A stretch of 64,000 nt of DNA from Apostichopus japonicus (GCF_037975245.1 NC_092572.1:27015989-27079988); one strand, 5' to 3'. Positions 21,424 through 35,790 are shown, numbered from the stretch's first letter. Numbers and translations: made by a program. Notes: generated by a model not told the origin, from the sequence alone.

Positions 21424-21687
21424 TCAAGTGATTTTCATACTTTTCATAAAAACGTGCGCATTGGTCATATTTGTGCCACCTTTTTTGACTGCATTTAAAT
21501 TTTCTCTTTTCTTATTGAATTTTCCTCTCCAAATAAAGTTAAAAAGAAAACTATTTAATTCCTTTCCAAATAAGAATCTGGTGAGTGAAGGCAGAACAGA
21601 GAAGAGGGAAACAAGTTGTGACAAAGCAAGACTTTTTATGATTACAATTTTACCATAGGGAGACCACATATTCAGGACACTTTGCAA
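21424..21687 (-). pseudogene. LINE ORF2 C-terminal remnant
   Basis: Contains SPYGKIVIIKSLALSQLVSL and KELNSFLFNFIWRGKFNKK, a thumb-side motif shared by L1/Tx1 ORF2 proteins (YGK-x-x-V-I-K-x-L-A-L, then F-I-W). Confidence 0.7.
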
Positions 21688-21799
21688 ACGTGATAGTTTT
21701 AGTAAATAATTTCAGGGGAAAAGATCACTTATGTTACTTGTAGTGTAATACCGAGAACCTTAATTGAACCCTCTGTAAATTGCTGCACACAACATGAAA

Positions 21800-22002
21800 A
21801 GGTATGGACTTCAGGGGCAACCTTGGCGCATCCCCTTTAACAGGAAGAAAAACTGGAGACCCCGTGATTCAAAACGCAAGCCGTACAGTGTGCATAATAG
21901 GTCTAAACCCAACAGTTAATGCTATCCCCAATAGTGAAAAGTTGCAGTGCATGGTACAAACAATTCCAATTAAAACTGTTGAAGGCATTTCTAAAGTCAA
22001 CG
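21800..22002 (-). pseudogene. LINE reverse transcriptase remnant
   Basis: In one frame: DFRNAFNSFNWNCLYHALQL, then CVLNHGVSSFSS, then a stop, then RGCAKVAP. This matches the LINE RT core block (D-F-x-K-A-F-D-S, then R-G-x-R-Q-G-C-P). In-frame stops and a missing YADD block show it is dead. Confidence 0.6.
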
Positions 22003-23804
22003 AAGAGAATGTAACTAAACATATGGTTTTTATCTTGTACATACTGCATAACATCTAGGATCGATCAAATAATTTTCCTTTATCTATCCTATTTAAGTAC
22101 CTTCACAAATATTTCTTGAATAGTCGTTCAAACCCGGTGTATGAAGCGACACAGTAAAAGTATTAAGCAAGCTAGCATCATTAAGAGTAGCACATACAAT
22201 GTTTAATTGACTTTCGCCCACCATTTCGCTTAGTTTAATTAAGAAAGTACTGCGTATTCCGCTCACTTTTTCAAACCCATCTCGCTCTAAAGCAAATATC
22301 TATACCGTCAATTGTTGCTTCGTAGATTTCAATACAGCGCATAGCGTTTTAAATATGTAGTTTAAGGGACGGCGTGTGAATGAAATTGTATTCAGTTTCT
22401 AATGAAACAGCTTTTAACAGCGCTTCGTCCTTCTCTCTCAAAGACGAAACTTTTCTAGACCAGGAACGTATAAGAACTTTAGATATTCCGAAACATTTTG
22501 TGGATTAGTTACATCTAAATCTTTTTTTGCCAAAGCATTAGATACCAACTTACAAATTCCATCTACAAAATCTGCTTTTTCCAATACGGAAGTGTTTAAT
22601 TTCAACACACAAAAATCGCTCTTTAATTGGAAGCATGAATCTTAAAAAAATTACCGCAATATGATCAGACTGATTGATTGATATAGTTTAACAGCCGTTA
22701 CAAAATGCTAGCAAGTTGGCCGACACCATAAAAATGTCAAACATACATTTAAGGCCAATAATATTTGAAGATTACATGTAAGATACATCTTTTGATTGTT
22801 TCTCCCTTAATACATCAATTAAATTTAGCCTCTGTATGCAGTCAAGGAATATTGCTCAGGCCCCAAATATTTTTTCTTTTGTGCCCCCTGCCTTGTCAAC
22901 ATCTAGATCCAGAACTAACGTAAGATAACCGCCTCACGTATAAATTATGAAAGTAAAGTTGGACACTAGGCGCCTATATATATCAACTACAAAAGAGCAG
23001 GTCGTGCATAAACTTTTACAATATTATAAACAGTGTTATAAATAGCAATATCTATAATAATGTAACGGAATGGAATCTAACAAATGTTTAACGATAGTGA
23101 GGATAAGATAATGATTAAAGAGAATAACGCACCCAGCACTCCTTGCAGATCCGCCAAAAAAAAAACGCCCCCATGTATTATTCCAAATGCTTGTAGTTGC
23201 ACCAATGTAATGCGTTTCTTGAATTAAAGTAATAGAGAAAGTTTTGTAATTTAGCCAGTAGACACCTTAGGTAAATTCTTTGTGCCAGCTGATCCACGAG
23301 GATTAAAGGTACTAACCGAGATGATGCAAAGCATTATAAGATTGAGAAAAACAAATCAAACTAAACCAAATTAAACAGACACATATGCAAAGAAAAAAAC
23401 AGCGACAAATGAGAGTGCTGTATCTGCACTCGAGAAAGAACCAATGAGGACTAACCTTGACTGAACACTCTGACTTTTCATATAGATTAAAGGTATTAAT
23501 TTAGAAACGTAAATCGTCAGGAATAACAAGGAAAATACTTTTAAAAGTTTCAAAGCATCTGTAAAGATCACTAGTGGATTCAACGACGTTTTTCTTAAAA
23601 ATGGTACATCTCGCCACTTCCCCACCACGAATTGTTATTTAACTCCATTTGAGTATAATTCCTTCACATTAGCCTATCGGACTACAGCTTCGTAAAACAC
23701 CTTCGTAAGATCGTCGACAAAATTTCTTCTGATGAGTTCACTACGACTTCATAATGGTTATCATATCCTGAAAGGACAGACAACTCGCAAAATTATGCGG
23801 CGGT

Positions 23805-24301
23805 TTATCTCCGACGGCATGTCTCGATCGTACCTCTTGGATATATGGAAGCTTGAAAAGAACTTTTCCTTGTTATATTAGTTGAACAGTTGTCGTTATC
23901 AACTCGATTGATACACACGATTATGAAATTGTTCCGTCTAGAATGCCGGTCAAGTTTATTTATACAATCAGCAATTACGTTGATGGAAGCATAGGCCTCC
24001 TCCAAAGCTTCAGGATAAAAGCCTGAATAGCGATTCGAGTAATCTTCGTCTCTTTTCTCTAACTTCTCCACTCGTCCATATAAGGCTTCGATAGTCTGTC
24101 AAAATCGTTACGTAATGACAACTTTAATGTTCCAAACCCCTGCTTCCAGCTGGTTGGCGTCTCGGATTCAGAACTAGAACCAAGTTTTCTACTACGTTGA
24201 ATAAGCGTGGTAGGCTCATCACTAGCCGCTAACCGGAGGTGTAGTTGTAGTAACATTTTAGTAGGATTATGTTTGCTTCCTCTGGGCCTACCACTCACCA
24301 T
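23805..24301 (-). pseudogene. LINE ORF1 remnant
   Basis: Two overlapping frames (24301-24059 and 24071-23805) together resemble an L1-type ORF1 protein: a polar N-terminus, a helical region (KLEKRDEDYSNRYSGFYPEA...), then LDRHSRRNNFIIV, which matches the SRRNN motif at the end of the L1/Tx1 ORF1 coiled coil. A frameshift separates them at about 24060. Confidence 0.6.
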
Positions 24302-24349
24302 TACGGCAACAACGTAATGAAGAAAAGTGAGAATGTACCGGTAGTTGAT

Positions 24350-27300
24350 ATTCAGAGTTGGTGCTGATAAAACACTTGCTCAATCTGAAGGAAGTAGTGA
24401 AAAAGCGCTCAAGTTGAGGGCCCATACAAAACGTTCTTCAAGGCCATAAAATCCTCTTTTAAAATTGAGAATACAAGGTTTGAATACATTCATTTCATGA
24501 TATTGTTCAATATCCAAAAAGTAGTTCATATATTAATTTAACGTTTAGTAAATCCCTACATTTTCAGAATAGATGTGTTTTTCTTCAAAAATTATTTACT
24601 GATGTTGCAACTGGCAAAGTATATCTCTGCTGTTTTATGTATATTTACCTCAAAAATGTTTGTTGCTGAATTTGTTTAAATTACAACTTATTATTTTGGC
24701 TACGAATGTAGTAGGCATTTTCATTATAGAGTGACAGCAATCTTATTTTCAGAAATCGTTGTTTCATATTGTCAGAGGCATAAGGCTGTTTGACAGTTAA
24801 GACATTAACAACATTAACAGTCCTCTTTCATATTGTTTAACTATTTGAATCAGCATTTGTAAGATAAAAGCATCTAGTTGCAAAATCTTCCCGCTTCCAT
24901 TATAGATGCCGCCATTTACCCTTTACCACAATGTGAGTTATGATCTAAAATTCTTGTAACTGTAATATTACATTACCAGTGGCCATTCATAGCATAGATA
25001 TCTGTCTTTGTGAGATGAAGTTGGATGTTTCTTCAGAGATCTGTTAGCACCACCACATCACGTTTGTTGAAACCAGTGCAAGAACTGGTTAATAAATTTA
25101 GTACGTTATCAAAAAAAAAAAAATTAATAAACAACGTGAAGTGTCTGTATGGTTTAATGCGCGGAACTGACACATCTAACTCATTCTGCTTGGATAACTG
25201 ATAAAGTGGTGATGACTTTGTTTTTATTACAGTCAAATATCTTTGTGAGGAATGTAGTTAGTGTTGCTAGATCTACTTCAGTAGAAATCAAACAGCTTTA
25301 GTGTTATACTCCTAATCCTTATAAAAAATTGATTGTTTAATGCCAATGACTGATATTGGTGAATACATTTTCCAAAATCTTTACTGACATTTAATAAATG
25401 TATAAGATTCTTTTGGAATTATGAATCAAAACTAAGTAGTCACATGTGTGAAGCCTACTTGTATGCAGCAATCGTTTTGTTCCCTATTAAATTATTAGCT
25501 TGCTTAGTAAATGTCAGCTGCAGTGCAGTAGCTTTATAATTGTAAGTCCAGTATAGCGACACGCTAATGTCGTGGTAATATATGTACACGTGCTATATTC
25601 TCACCAATCAACCTTACAAATCAAGGCATGCCAATTGGGAATATAGTACCAATTCCACTTCAAAAACTGCCATTTGGCCAACACAGTTAACAAGTATAAA
25701 GACATGCCTCTATCATTCTAATAGCACCTTATTCAACTTATTTGAGTTTTATGTAATATTGTTTTGTACTGTATCAGTAGCAAAGAGCTGTAGCCACATT
25801 GACCCGATTATATCGTTTTTATACATATGTTTGTCTTTGCCTTTTGACTTACACATGTTGATGTTTTTTTACAGTTGGAAGTTGAGAAGTTCTGTAGGGC
25901 ATATGAGCTTAAATCAGCTTGCATTGTCACTGACACAACATAGGCCTATTTGTCAGAAATCGCTGTATTGATCTGAGACTGTAATTCTTCTTGCGGAATT
26001 GTCTGTTTGAAACAATATGAAGTGGTCGCTAAATCCTGATCCATTGCATACGTTGAAAAAAGTATCCACTCGATATTTACAGCTGTGTTCATTACCAGCA
26101 ACTATTGAGATATAATTTTCTCTGTGGTAATATAAGAGATATACATAATAATACAGCCGATGCATTCCTTGAATATATTTGTGAAGTTAAATTGGATATC
26201 CTAATCTCGATACGTCTTTCTTTTTTAAGTCATGAAAACATTAGCAGGATCCATAATATAAGCTAGTGACACTGAGTTGGACTGGAGGTCGGAGGAGAAA
26301 AGGTTAAATTGTATGTGTTAGTGGGAGTATGGAATTTAACCCTTATTCATATAATTTCAATTTTGATGAAGCTTCCCAACTTCAAGAAATACTTAGTTTT
26401 GCACTGTATTCAATATCCGTAATGTAATTTACAGTCCAGCTTGAAAATTAATACACTATAAATTTAAATACAAAACGCCTGCACTATTTTGAAAAGTGGG
26501 ATGACTTTTTATAGTTTGTATGATATATGTCCACTATAGGTTTGAATTAACCATTAAGTATAAATCGTATAGTATGATCATACAGCAACTTAACTTACTT
26601 GATATTATCATATATAAATCAATTCCCCTTTTTTCGATTTGAAAGTGTAAGGCACTGCTCTCTAGCTGGAGCCTATATTGGATGTTAAGATCGGAGATGT
26701 CACGTTGTTTTATATTGCTCCAAATAGTTGGGAAAATATTTTTTAAATAATGAAATATGGAAAGTAAACTTGCGATATTTTTAGCAGATTGTTGTGTTTG
26801 CAACCAAGGTCTCTTAGCATGCTGTAAAAATATCAGACAAATTATATTAAAGTCAACATATGTAGAGATGGAAGAATCGTATATAAATGAGACCTGCTTT
26901 ACATAATACACTGGATTTGTGATTGTAATAACTGTCATCCTTAATGATGAGCAAAGCGAAGCATCTAATTTGAATTAAAACACTACCAAGGCACAACAGA
27001 GTTCAAGCCTATGTTCATTTTCCTAAGATGCTTTCTGTAAGATGAATCTGTCTGCATGGTTTAGTCTCATTGCCCATCTCATTTGGCTCTGAATGTTTAA
27101 TTATTATATATATGCTACCGATTACTCTGCGATGTTAACAGCTTTTCAAAAATAAGTTCCCTTTCTTGCCAGGAATTTATTTATAAGAAATGTTTAATCT
27201 AAACCAACTGACTACATTTCAAAACTACATACGGAAAGATAACTAACGTTAACCGTTAAGTTGATGCAGAAGCGCAATCGGTCGACCTGATTTTTTTTAA

Positions 27301-29500
27301 ATTGATTAAGTATAGGATTTTAATTTAAATACATAAAAAATAGGCTTGATGTAAATGCATATGTTTAGTGTATTTGAAATATAGATTTTGGTGCATTTTC
27401 TGGCAACAGCGAGAACAAAAGCTGATCCTTCGGCACTAAATGAATCACAGGCCTAAGTATCTAAAACTGACAGTACATGGGTGACGGCTACGTTAGTAGC
27501 TGGTCCCATTTTGATCTTTCGATATTTTTCCTAAAGGATTGATCCCATCATAGTAAGCATGTGGCTTCCCCATTATTAGTGCAATAACCATGTTGTTTTG
27601 GGTGGAAGTCATGTAAGGTCATCAGTGGGGACAATGTGGAAAATAAAAATGTCCAGAACCTGAACATGAAAGGAGCTCATATATGATATCAGAGGTCACT
27701 TAAGATCATCAGAAGTCAAACCCTGAAAGCATTCTAAGCACACTATATCAAGGTAGGAATCTTCTCGAGATATTATATTTAACATATGGCTTCCCTATAA
27801 TGAGTACAAGATCCATTATGTTTTGTTGGAGGTCTAAGGTTATTTAGGTCAGCCAACATTCGCTTAATATGTGCATGGACGAGTACTCATATGATGTGCA
27901 AAATGTCTACATATTGTCATTCTGGTCAAACGTCATACGAAGTAAACAGAGGTGAACATCTGAAAATGTTTTAAACATGATAACTCAAAAAGAGAATATT
28001 AACAGGCATTTTTTACACCAATGCTACAAAGTTTAATATTTTTGAAACCTTGTGGAAATCCATCTTTAACATCATGTGCGCTGCACCTAATTTTGGTCAG
28101 TGTGTTCAACTTTTATCACTTGGTAGTTGAAAAAAATGCAATAGAAGGTCGTTCAAAATTTCCTGAATGTGACTCAAACTTTCTTCTGACTCAGGGGACA
28201 TCCTCAGGTAATGATAACATAATGGTCTGTCTTGGCTTAAGCACTGCAGTATGTGGAAGATTTAATCTTTAGTATATAACATGCATATGAAATCTAGAAT
28301 TAATTATACTTTCAATCTACTTTAAGTAGTGTTTCACACTATACTTTCAGTAATATTTCCATCTCACCATACCATATCATTGAATATAGCTAATGTCACC
28401 TAATCAGCGGGGCAAGGTACAACTGAAATATAATTTTCTTCTATTACTAAAATACAGGCGGTCAGCTGAAGATAGTTATCAATGTTCACCACTTGACTAT
28501 ATCAACATCTCAACCATTAGCTAATCATCTATAGATGGAGTGACAGAAATTGTAACAATATTTTCTCACTGGTAGAAATGGGATGTCCAGTCTGGTAGCA
28601 GACTCCAAGTATTAGCCAATTCTGACCAATTTAACAAAACTGGTATGATCTCTAGGGAGTAAACTGGTTCCTTCACAACAGTTTGGTCACTGATAATGAT
28701 ATTGGTGACAGTTTTATGTTTATAGTCCTTCACCTAAAAATGATTTAGAAGAATGTTTGAAGACTTGGTTTCTTTTTACCCACGGTGTGCCTTTGCTGTT
28801 GTACAATATGGATCTTCTGGCGTGCATGATTGTATCGTGCTAGATTTCGTTGATGTTTGTGTATTGTTGGGCCTATGATAGTCAGCTGGTAAGGAGGTCC
28901 TCCGAAATAGATGGGTAAAATTCCACTATGTCAAATACAGTAAATGCCAGATTGCTTTTTTCCTTCTAGATCGTTGATCCATTTGAGCAAAGAGTCAGTG
29001 TTGCAACAGTATTTTACTGCTAAACGTTGATCTTGTTTCTTTGTTTATACGGTCTAGATTACTTTTGCCCACCATTCCTATGTCGGTTTTAGTAAGAATT
29101 AAGAGTCTGCATTTCAGGCTGATGGGAAAGTTTTCCTTGTGGACTTTGGGCGTTACAAAACAGTGACGTTCGGCAGTTCTGCATATTCTGCGCGTAATTG
29201 CTATGTTGTTGAATTCGGCGTTGATTTCGTCGACGATATTGTTATATGCAATTTAAACCGTCTGGGACATATAAAAGGCCCCAGGTACCGCTGACAACGA
29301 TAAAAAGAACATCACCAAGTCATACAGCTTCATCGCCAGATTACTTTTCATGGTGTATTTTGCACATTTGACAAATATATATGGAAAATAAGAGCGTTTA
29401 TTTCCACAGTTGTCACTTCAGATTGTCTACCTTGAACAAGACTCTTTAGAATTGTACCTAATACATCATCAAAATGTACCAGAAATATCTTTTATAACTG
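24350..29500. other. About 5 kb without a supported gene
   Basis: AT-rich sequence, presumably intron between array A and array B. The ORFs here (up to 134 codons at 26938-26534, - strand) have AT-driven composition, and I recognise no family. No paired splice sites in an array-like setting were seen. Confidence 0.4.
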
Positions 29501-30495
29501 GTTTGAAATATGTGTCATTCCCATAGTATGGTCATTAATTGGCGACTAACATTAATGTTAACAGATAGTAGTAGATTCAAACCAGGAAAGAAAAGTTACA
29601 TTGTTCTTTCTATTTGCCTAAAACATTTCATGTGTTTGTTAAATCTGAAGTTTCTGTTTCCTAAAAAAATGACACTCTATTCATCAACGTTGTTGGGCGT
29701 CGTCGAGTATGTTACATTGCGCAAAATGACATCTTGTTTAAAGCTGATAAGGTTAAAGCTAGCTTTAGTGTCTTGGATTAAGATACTTCAAATTAATCAC
29801 AAACTTCTCACGTTTGCTAAATTGTTATGGTAAATATTCATGTGTATTTTATTTCAGTTTACAGCCAATACGGTAACAACTAGTTTTCTGATCTAGGTTA
29901 AATTGTCTTTTTAAGACAATCAAAACTCTGTTCACTTTAAGACATTTATATGTTGAGCCCCTTTTCCATCAAAAGACACTGCACACTCCCCATAATTATA
30001 TGATACCTTTTATAATGTTACTAGCTAATTACGATATGACTTGAGAGTTAAAATACATACACCTTAGCAACCAATGGAATCATATCTTTCACATCAGATG
30101 TGATACTTTTAATTTTTACCTGCTGATGAAACAGAGAATTCCAAGAGCTAAAAGTAATCTCCCTATGTTGAATCACACTAATTTCTTGACAAATGTTGAA
30201 ACGTTTGACAAACAGTTGCGTGCCTATTTCCCATAGATATCATATCAGATTGTCAATCTTTAATAATATTCCAGATACAAGTATCTAATTTAATTATTAA
30301 AACCATGCACTATGGACGTTTCTTATAAATGGTTTGAAATAGTTATTGTCCATACTGTTAATGTTAAGCAACAATAGTAGGTTCAAGGTCCGAAATGTTA
30401 AATTGTTCTTTTCTATTATCTTTAAAAAAAAAAATCATGCATTTGGAGAATCTGAAACTTCTGTTTCATATATCATAACGCTCTATTCATATATT

Positions 30496-30520
30496 TGGTT
30501 GCTTACAGTGAGTAGTTTAA
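30496..30520 (+). pseudogene. Array B unit whose exon has been deleted
   Basis: Compared with the unit at 31340-31400, the acceptor TTGCTTACAG runs directly into TGAGTAG, so exon and splice-site halves are fused. GTG occurs at both edges of the missing segment, consistent with a small deletion through microhomology. Confidence 0.65.
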
Positions 30521-31365
30521 TTAATGTGCAATGACAAAACATTCTGCACTTTTATCTTGATTAAAGCTATTAAGCTAAAAGCTTGCTTTAGTATCATGGA
30601 TTAAGACACTTCAAATTAAAGCCATCGTGTTGATTAACACCAAAATCTCACGTTCGACGAAAAGCTATGGTAAATATTCAAGTGTATTCATTTCAGCTCA
30701 TATCTAATGAAGTAAAAACAAGTTTTCTGATCGAAGTCAAAGTATTTAAATGGTGATCTCTTTAAGACTTTTTATTTTGAGCCTTTTTCCAATGAAACAA
30801 AATGCACCATCCCCAAAATTATGTGTTACATTTTATAATGTTAATAGCCCTACACAATATGACTTGAGTTTGAATACATACAATTAAGGAAGTAAATGAA
30901 TAATACCTTCCACATTAGTTGTGATACTTTGAATTGCTACCTGATGATGAAAGGGAGAAGTCTTAAGAAGTAAAGGCAGTATCGAATTATGTTGGTTCAC
31001 ACTATCTTCCTGACAAATGTTGCCACATTTGACATATAGTTGTAGAAAATATGCGTACTTCTTTTCCATAGTTGTCACTTTAGATTATCTACCTTGAATA
31101 TTTTTCCGGATAGATATATCTAATTTGATCATTTAAACCACGCACTATGAACGTTTTACATATCTGGTTTGAAATAGTTATTGTTCACATTGAACAATCA
31201 CAAATTTTGAAGTAACGTTAATGTTAACCAATAATAGTAAGCTCAATGACAGCAATGTTAAATTGTTCTTTTCTATGTTCTTTAAAAAAATCATTCATTT
31301 GGAGGATCTGAAGCTCCTGTTTTCATAAATACTAAAGCTCTATTCATATATTTGGTTGCTTACAG

Positions 31366-31383
31366 TGGACGACCCCTTACCTT
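31366..31383 (+). CDS. Microexon B1, 18 nt, x-DDPLP
   Basis: Acceptor TTTGGTTGCTTACAG, donor GTGAGTATTT. In the shared phase: split codon xTG, then DDPLP, then T. First intact exon of array B. Confidence 0.6.
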
Positions 31384-32692
31384 GTGAGTATTTTATATAA
31401 AGTGCAATGAACAAACATTCTGCACTTTAATCTTGATTAAAGCTAATAAGCTAAAAGCTAGCTTTAGTATCATGGATTAAGACACTTCAAATTAAAGTAA
31501 TAATGTTGATTAACACCAAAATATCACGTTCGATGAATAGCTATGGTAAATATTCAAGTGTATTTATATCAGCTTAAAGCTAATGAAGTAGAAACAAGTT
31601 TTCTGATCGAAGTCAAACTATGTTTTTTACGATAATTCAAATTCTGCTCTCTTTAATACTTTTTATTGTGAGCCTCTTTTCAATGAAACAAAATGCACCA
31701 TCCCCACAATCATATGTTACATTTTATGCTACTAGCTAATAACAAAATTATTTGAGTTAGAATACATACAATTTAGGAACCAATGAAATCATACCTTTCA
31801 CATCAGATGTGATGCATTTAATGTTTACCTGTTGATGAAAGGGATAAGTCATAAGAAGTAAAGGTAGTATCAAATTATGTTGGTTCATGCAAACTTTCTG
31901 GCAAATGTTGCAACCTTTGACACATAGTTGTGAAAATAATGATAGTTAACTCAACTTAACTTAGAAAGTTATATTGATTTTCATTATGTTCTTTAAAAAC
32001 ATTAATCTTGTTTAAAGCTAGTAAGGTAAGCGCTATTATAAAGTATCTTAGAACAAGTGTTCTGATCTAGATCTAGCGGTGTTTTTTTGAAGAAAATTTC
32101 TATTCTCTTCGCTTTAAGACTTTAATTTTGAGCCTCTTTTTAATGAAAAAGAAAATGTACACTCCCCACAAATATGTTCTAATGTTTCTTGCTAGTCACA
32201 ATATGAGTTTGATTTAGATCTAGAACAAATTAAGAATCGAGGAGAATCATGGCTACTTTTTAAACACCAGATTCTATAATTCTTTCTTACCTGCTGATTA
32301 ATGAGAGAATTCCAAGAGCTAAATGCAATAACGAATTATGTTGATTCACACTAGCTTCCTGACAAATAGTGCCATGTTTGACAAATAGTTGCGGAAAATA
32401 TTCCCGCTTATTTTGATAGTTGTCACCTGACATTGTCTACCTTAACTATCTAATGTTATCATTAAAACCATGCACTCTGAAAGTTTTACATATCTGGTTT
32501 GAAATAGTTCTCGTTCACACTGAACAGTCAAAATATTAGAAGTAATACTAACCAATGTTATGAGACAAAATTTCAGAAAAATTAAATTTGTCTTTTCTAT
32601 ATGCTCTAAAGATATGATGCGGTTAGTGAATCCGAAGTTTTTATTTCCTGAATACTGACATTCTATTCATCAACTTTGTAAAATATATTTAG

Positions 32693-32710
32693 CCAGAAAG
32701 TAAAAGGCAG
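32693..32710 (+). pseudogene. Degenerate 18-nt exon, CCTACATG class
   Basis: TATATTTAG acceptor followed by a body aligning with the exons at 49902/50023, but no donor follows. Similar remnants lie at 36922 and 39896. Confidence 0.4.
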
Positions 32711-33555
32711 TTTTCTAATGTGGGGTTCATAAGCATTCATTTAGATTATTACAAATTTAAATGCTTGAGTTTTTTAATGTTAAACCATTTCTAAATGGCC
32801 AAGGGCAAATGTTCACTAAAATGATATCTAACATTTATTATTCACATAAGCAATTTAAAATATGAGTTTTGATTTAGACTACAGAACAATCAAGGACATA
32901 TGACAAACAAAGCGAGCTTTTTCACACAAGAAGTAATCATGATCTTTTACCTGCAGATAATAGAGAGCACTTTAATAACTAATATACAGTATTGCATTAC
33001 GTTGGTTTTCACTAATTTCATTATCATCTCATATTGGTTCTTACTAATATCTAGCTTTTTCAAACCAGATGTAGATATTATTTTTTACCTGCATATTCAA
33101 GAGAAGTACAATAACTAATAGGCAGTATCGCATTATGTTGGTTTTCACTAATTTCAATATTATATCATGTTGGTTCTCACTAATATCCTAAAATGTTATT
33201 ACATTTGACAAATAATTTTCGGAAATATACATAAATAATATTAGAAGCTTGACTTGCTTCTGGTTGTCAAACTTGAATAATATTCCTGATAGAAGTATTT
33301 AAGTTTGTCATCAAAACCATGCACCATGGAATTGTTCCATTTCTTGTTTGAAATGGGTGTGATTCAGATTTTATGGTCACACATTTGCAGGCTACATTAA
33401 TGTAAGCCAATCGTAGTATATGCAATGCCAGGAAAGAAAAGTGACATTGTTTCTTTGTATGTGCCTGAAACATTTCATGCGTTCAATGAATGTCAATTTT
33501 CTGTTTCCTGAACATTGACACTCTATTAATTAATTATGTTCATGTTCATCGGCAG

Positions 33556-33567
33556 CTGGCGAGTTAT
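33556..33567 (+). CDS. Candidate microexon B2, 12 nt, x-GEL
   Basis: Acceptor TTCATGTTCATCGGCAG, donor GTGAGTATTT. Split codon xCT then GEL. The 12-nt length is at the lower limit of known exons, and the pyrimidine tract is weaker than in array A. Confidence 0.45.
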
Positions 33568-34300
33568 GTGAGTATTTTTCACATTTGTCAAATAGCTATG
33601 GAAAATATGAACGTATTTAGATGATTAAAATTTCGACTGCTTCAGTTTTTTCTATGTTAAACCATTTTCTAAAAGGCAAAAGGGAACTTTAAACTCTCCA
33701 AAATTATATCAAACATGTTAAATTCTGATGAGTCATTCACAATATTAGTTTTGATTTAGACTACAATAAATATCAAGAAAATATGAGAATCAAAGCTAGC
33801 TTTTCCACACCAGTTTCAAGTATTATTTTTTACCTGCTGATAAAAGAGAGCAGTTTATTAACTAATATGCAGTATTGCATTAAGCTGGCTCTCACTAATT
33901 TCAATATCACATCATGTTGGTTCTCACTTATATCCTGAAATGTTATTATATTTTACATATATCTACCGGAAATACACATGTATAATATTACACGGTTGAC
34001 ACTTCAGATTGTCTACCTTGAATCATATTCCTGATAGAAGTATATAATTGTGTGAAGAAAACCATGCACCATGGTATTGTAACATTTCTGGTTTGAAATA
34101 GGTGTGATTTAGAGTGTATGGTCACACATTTGCACGCTACATTAATGTAAGCGAATCGTAGTATATGCAATGCCAGGAATGAACAGTGACATTGTTTCTT
34201 TGTATGTGCCTGAAACATTTCATGCGTTCAATGAATGTCAATTTTCTGTTTCCTGAACATTGACACTCTATTAATTAATTATGTTCATGTTCATCGGCAG

Positions 34301-34312
34301 CTGGCGAGTTAT
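34301..34312 (+). CDS. Candidate microexon B3, 12 nt, x-GEL
   Basis: Exact repeat of the exon at 33556 with identical splice sites, in a near-identical unit 745 bp further on. Confidence 0.45.
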
Positions 34313-35044
34313 GTGAGTATTTTTCACATTTGTCAAATAGCTATGGAAAATATGAACGTATTTAGATGATTAAACTTCGACTGCTTCAGTTTTTTCTATG
34401 TTGAACCATTTTCTATATGACCAAAGGGAACTTTAAACTCTCCAAAATTATATCTTACATTTTCTATTATCATGAGTCATTCACAATATTAGTTTTGATT
34501 TAGACTACAATAAAAATCAAGAACATCTGAGAATCAATGCTAGCTTTTTCACACCAGATTCAGATATTATTTTTTACCTGCTGATTAAAGAGAGCAGTTC
34601 ATTTACTAATGTGCAGTATTGCATTAAGTTGGTTCTCACTAATTGCAATATCACATCAGTTTGTTCTCACTTAAATCCTTAAATGTTATTATATTTGACA
34701 AATATCTATAGGAAATACACATGTATAATATTACACGCTCGACACTTCAGATTGTCTAACTTGATTAATATTCCTGATAGAAGTTTATAAGTTTGTCATC
34801 AATACCATTCACTATGGAATTGTTCCATTTCTGGTTTGAAAAAAATTTGATTAAGATTGTATGGTCACACATTTGCAGGCTACATTAATGTCAGCCAATT
34901 TTAGTATATGCAATGCCAGGAAAGAAAAGTGGCATTGTTTCTTTGTATGTGCCTGAAAAAAATTCATACATTCAATGAATGTGAATTTTCTGTTTCCTGA
35001 ACACTGACACTCTATTAATTAATTACGTTCATGTTCATTGGCAG

Positions 35045-35056
35045 TTAAAGGGCCTT
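35045..35056 (+). CDS. Candidate microexon B4, 12 nt, x-KGP
   Basis: Acceptor TTCATTGGCAG, donor GTGAGTATTT. Phase 1 gives an immediate TAA, so only the shared frame or phase 0 is open. Confidence 0.45.
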
Positions 35057-35790
35057 GTGAGTATTTTTTTTTTACATTTGTCAAATAGCCATGGAAGCTA
35101 TGCACGTCTTTAGATGATTAAAAATTTGAATGTTTGAGTAGTTTTCATGTTGAACTGTTTTCTATATTGCCAAGGGGATCTGTAAACTCTCCAAAATGAT
35201 ATCTTAAATTTATTATTCTTATAAGTCATTCGCAATATGAGTTTGATTTAGACTACATAAAAATAAAGAAACTATGAGTAACAGAGCTAGCTTTTTTCAC
35301 ATCAGATGTAGTTATTATTATTTTTACCTACTGATACATGAGAGGTCCATTTACTAATAGGCAGTGTTGCATTGTGTTGGTTCACACTATTTACAACATC
35401 ACATCGTGTTGGTTCTCACTAATATCCTGAAATGTTATTACATTTGACAAATATCTATCGGAAATACACATGTATAATGTTACACGGTTGACACTTCAGA
35501 TTGTCTAACTTAAATACTATTCCTGATAGAAGTATATAATTTTGTCATGCCCCATGCCCCATGGAATTTTTACATTTCTGGTTTGAAATATGTGTGATTC
35601 AAATTGTGTGGTCATAATGTTCAGGCAATATTAATGTAAGCGAAGCGTAGAATATGCAAAAACAGGAATGTAATGTGATATTGTTTCTTTGTATGTGCCT
35701 GAAACAGTTCATGCATTCAATGAATGTGAATTTTCTGTTTCCTGAACACTGAACTCTCTATTATTTAAATATGTTCATGTTCACCGGCAG

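Larger units (their letters stand above)
21424..24301 (-). mobile_element. Decayed, internally deleted L1/Tx1-like LINE
   Basis: Three fragments lie in the right order on the - strand. An ORF1-like part with IADCINKLDRHSRRNNFIIV (24301-23805) comes first. An RT part with DFRNAFNSFNW and a CxRGCAKVAP remnant (about 22002-21800) follows. A C-terminal ORF2 part with YGKIVIIKSLALSQLVSLFS then ELNSFLFNFIWRGK (21687-21424) ends it. Stops and frameshifts separate them, and the span is too short for a complete element. No target duplication was identified. Confidence 0.7.

Noticed and set aside
26534-26938. 134-codon ORF on the - strand
   Set aside because: AT-driven composition, no domain, no splice or promoter context.
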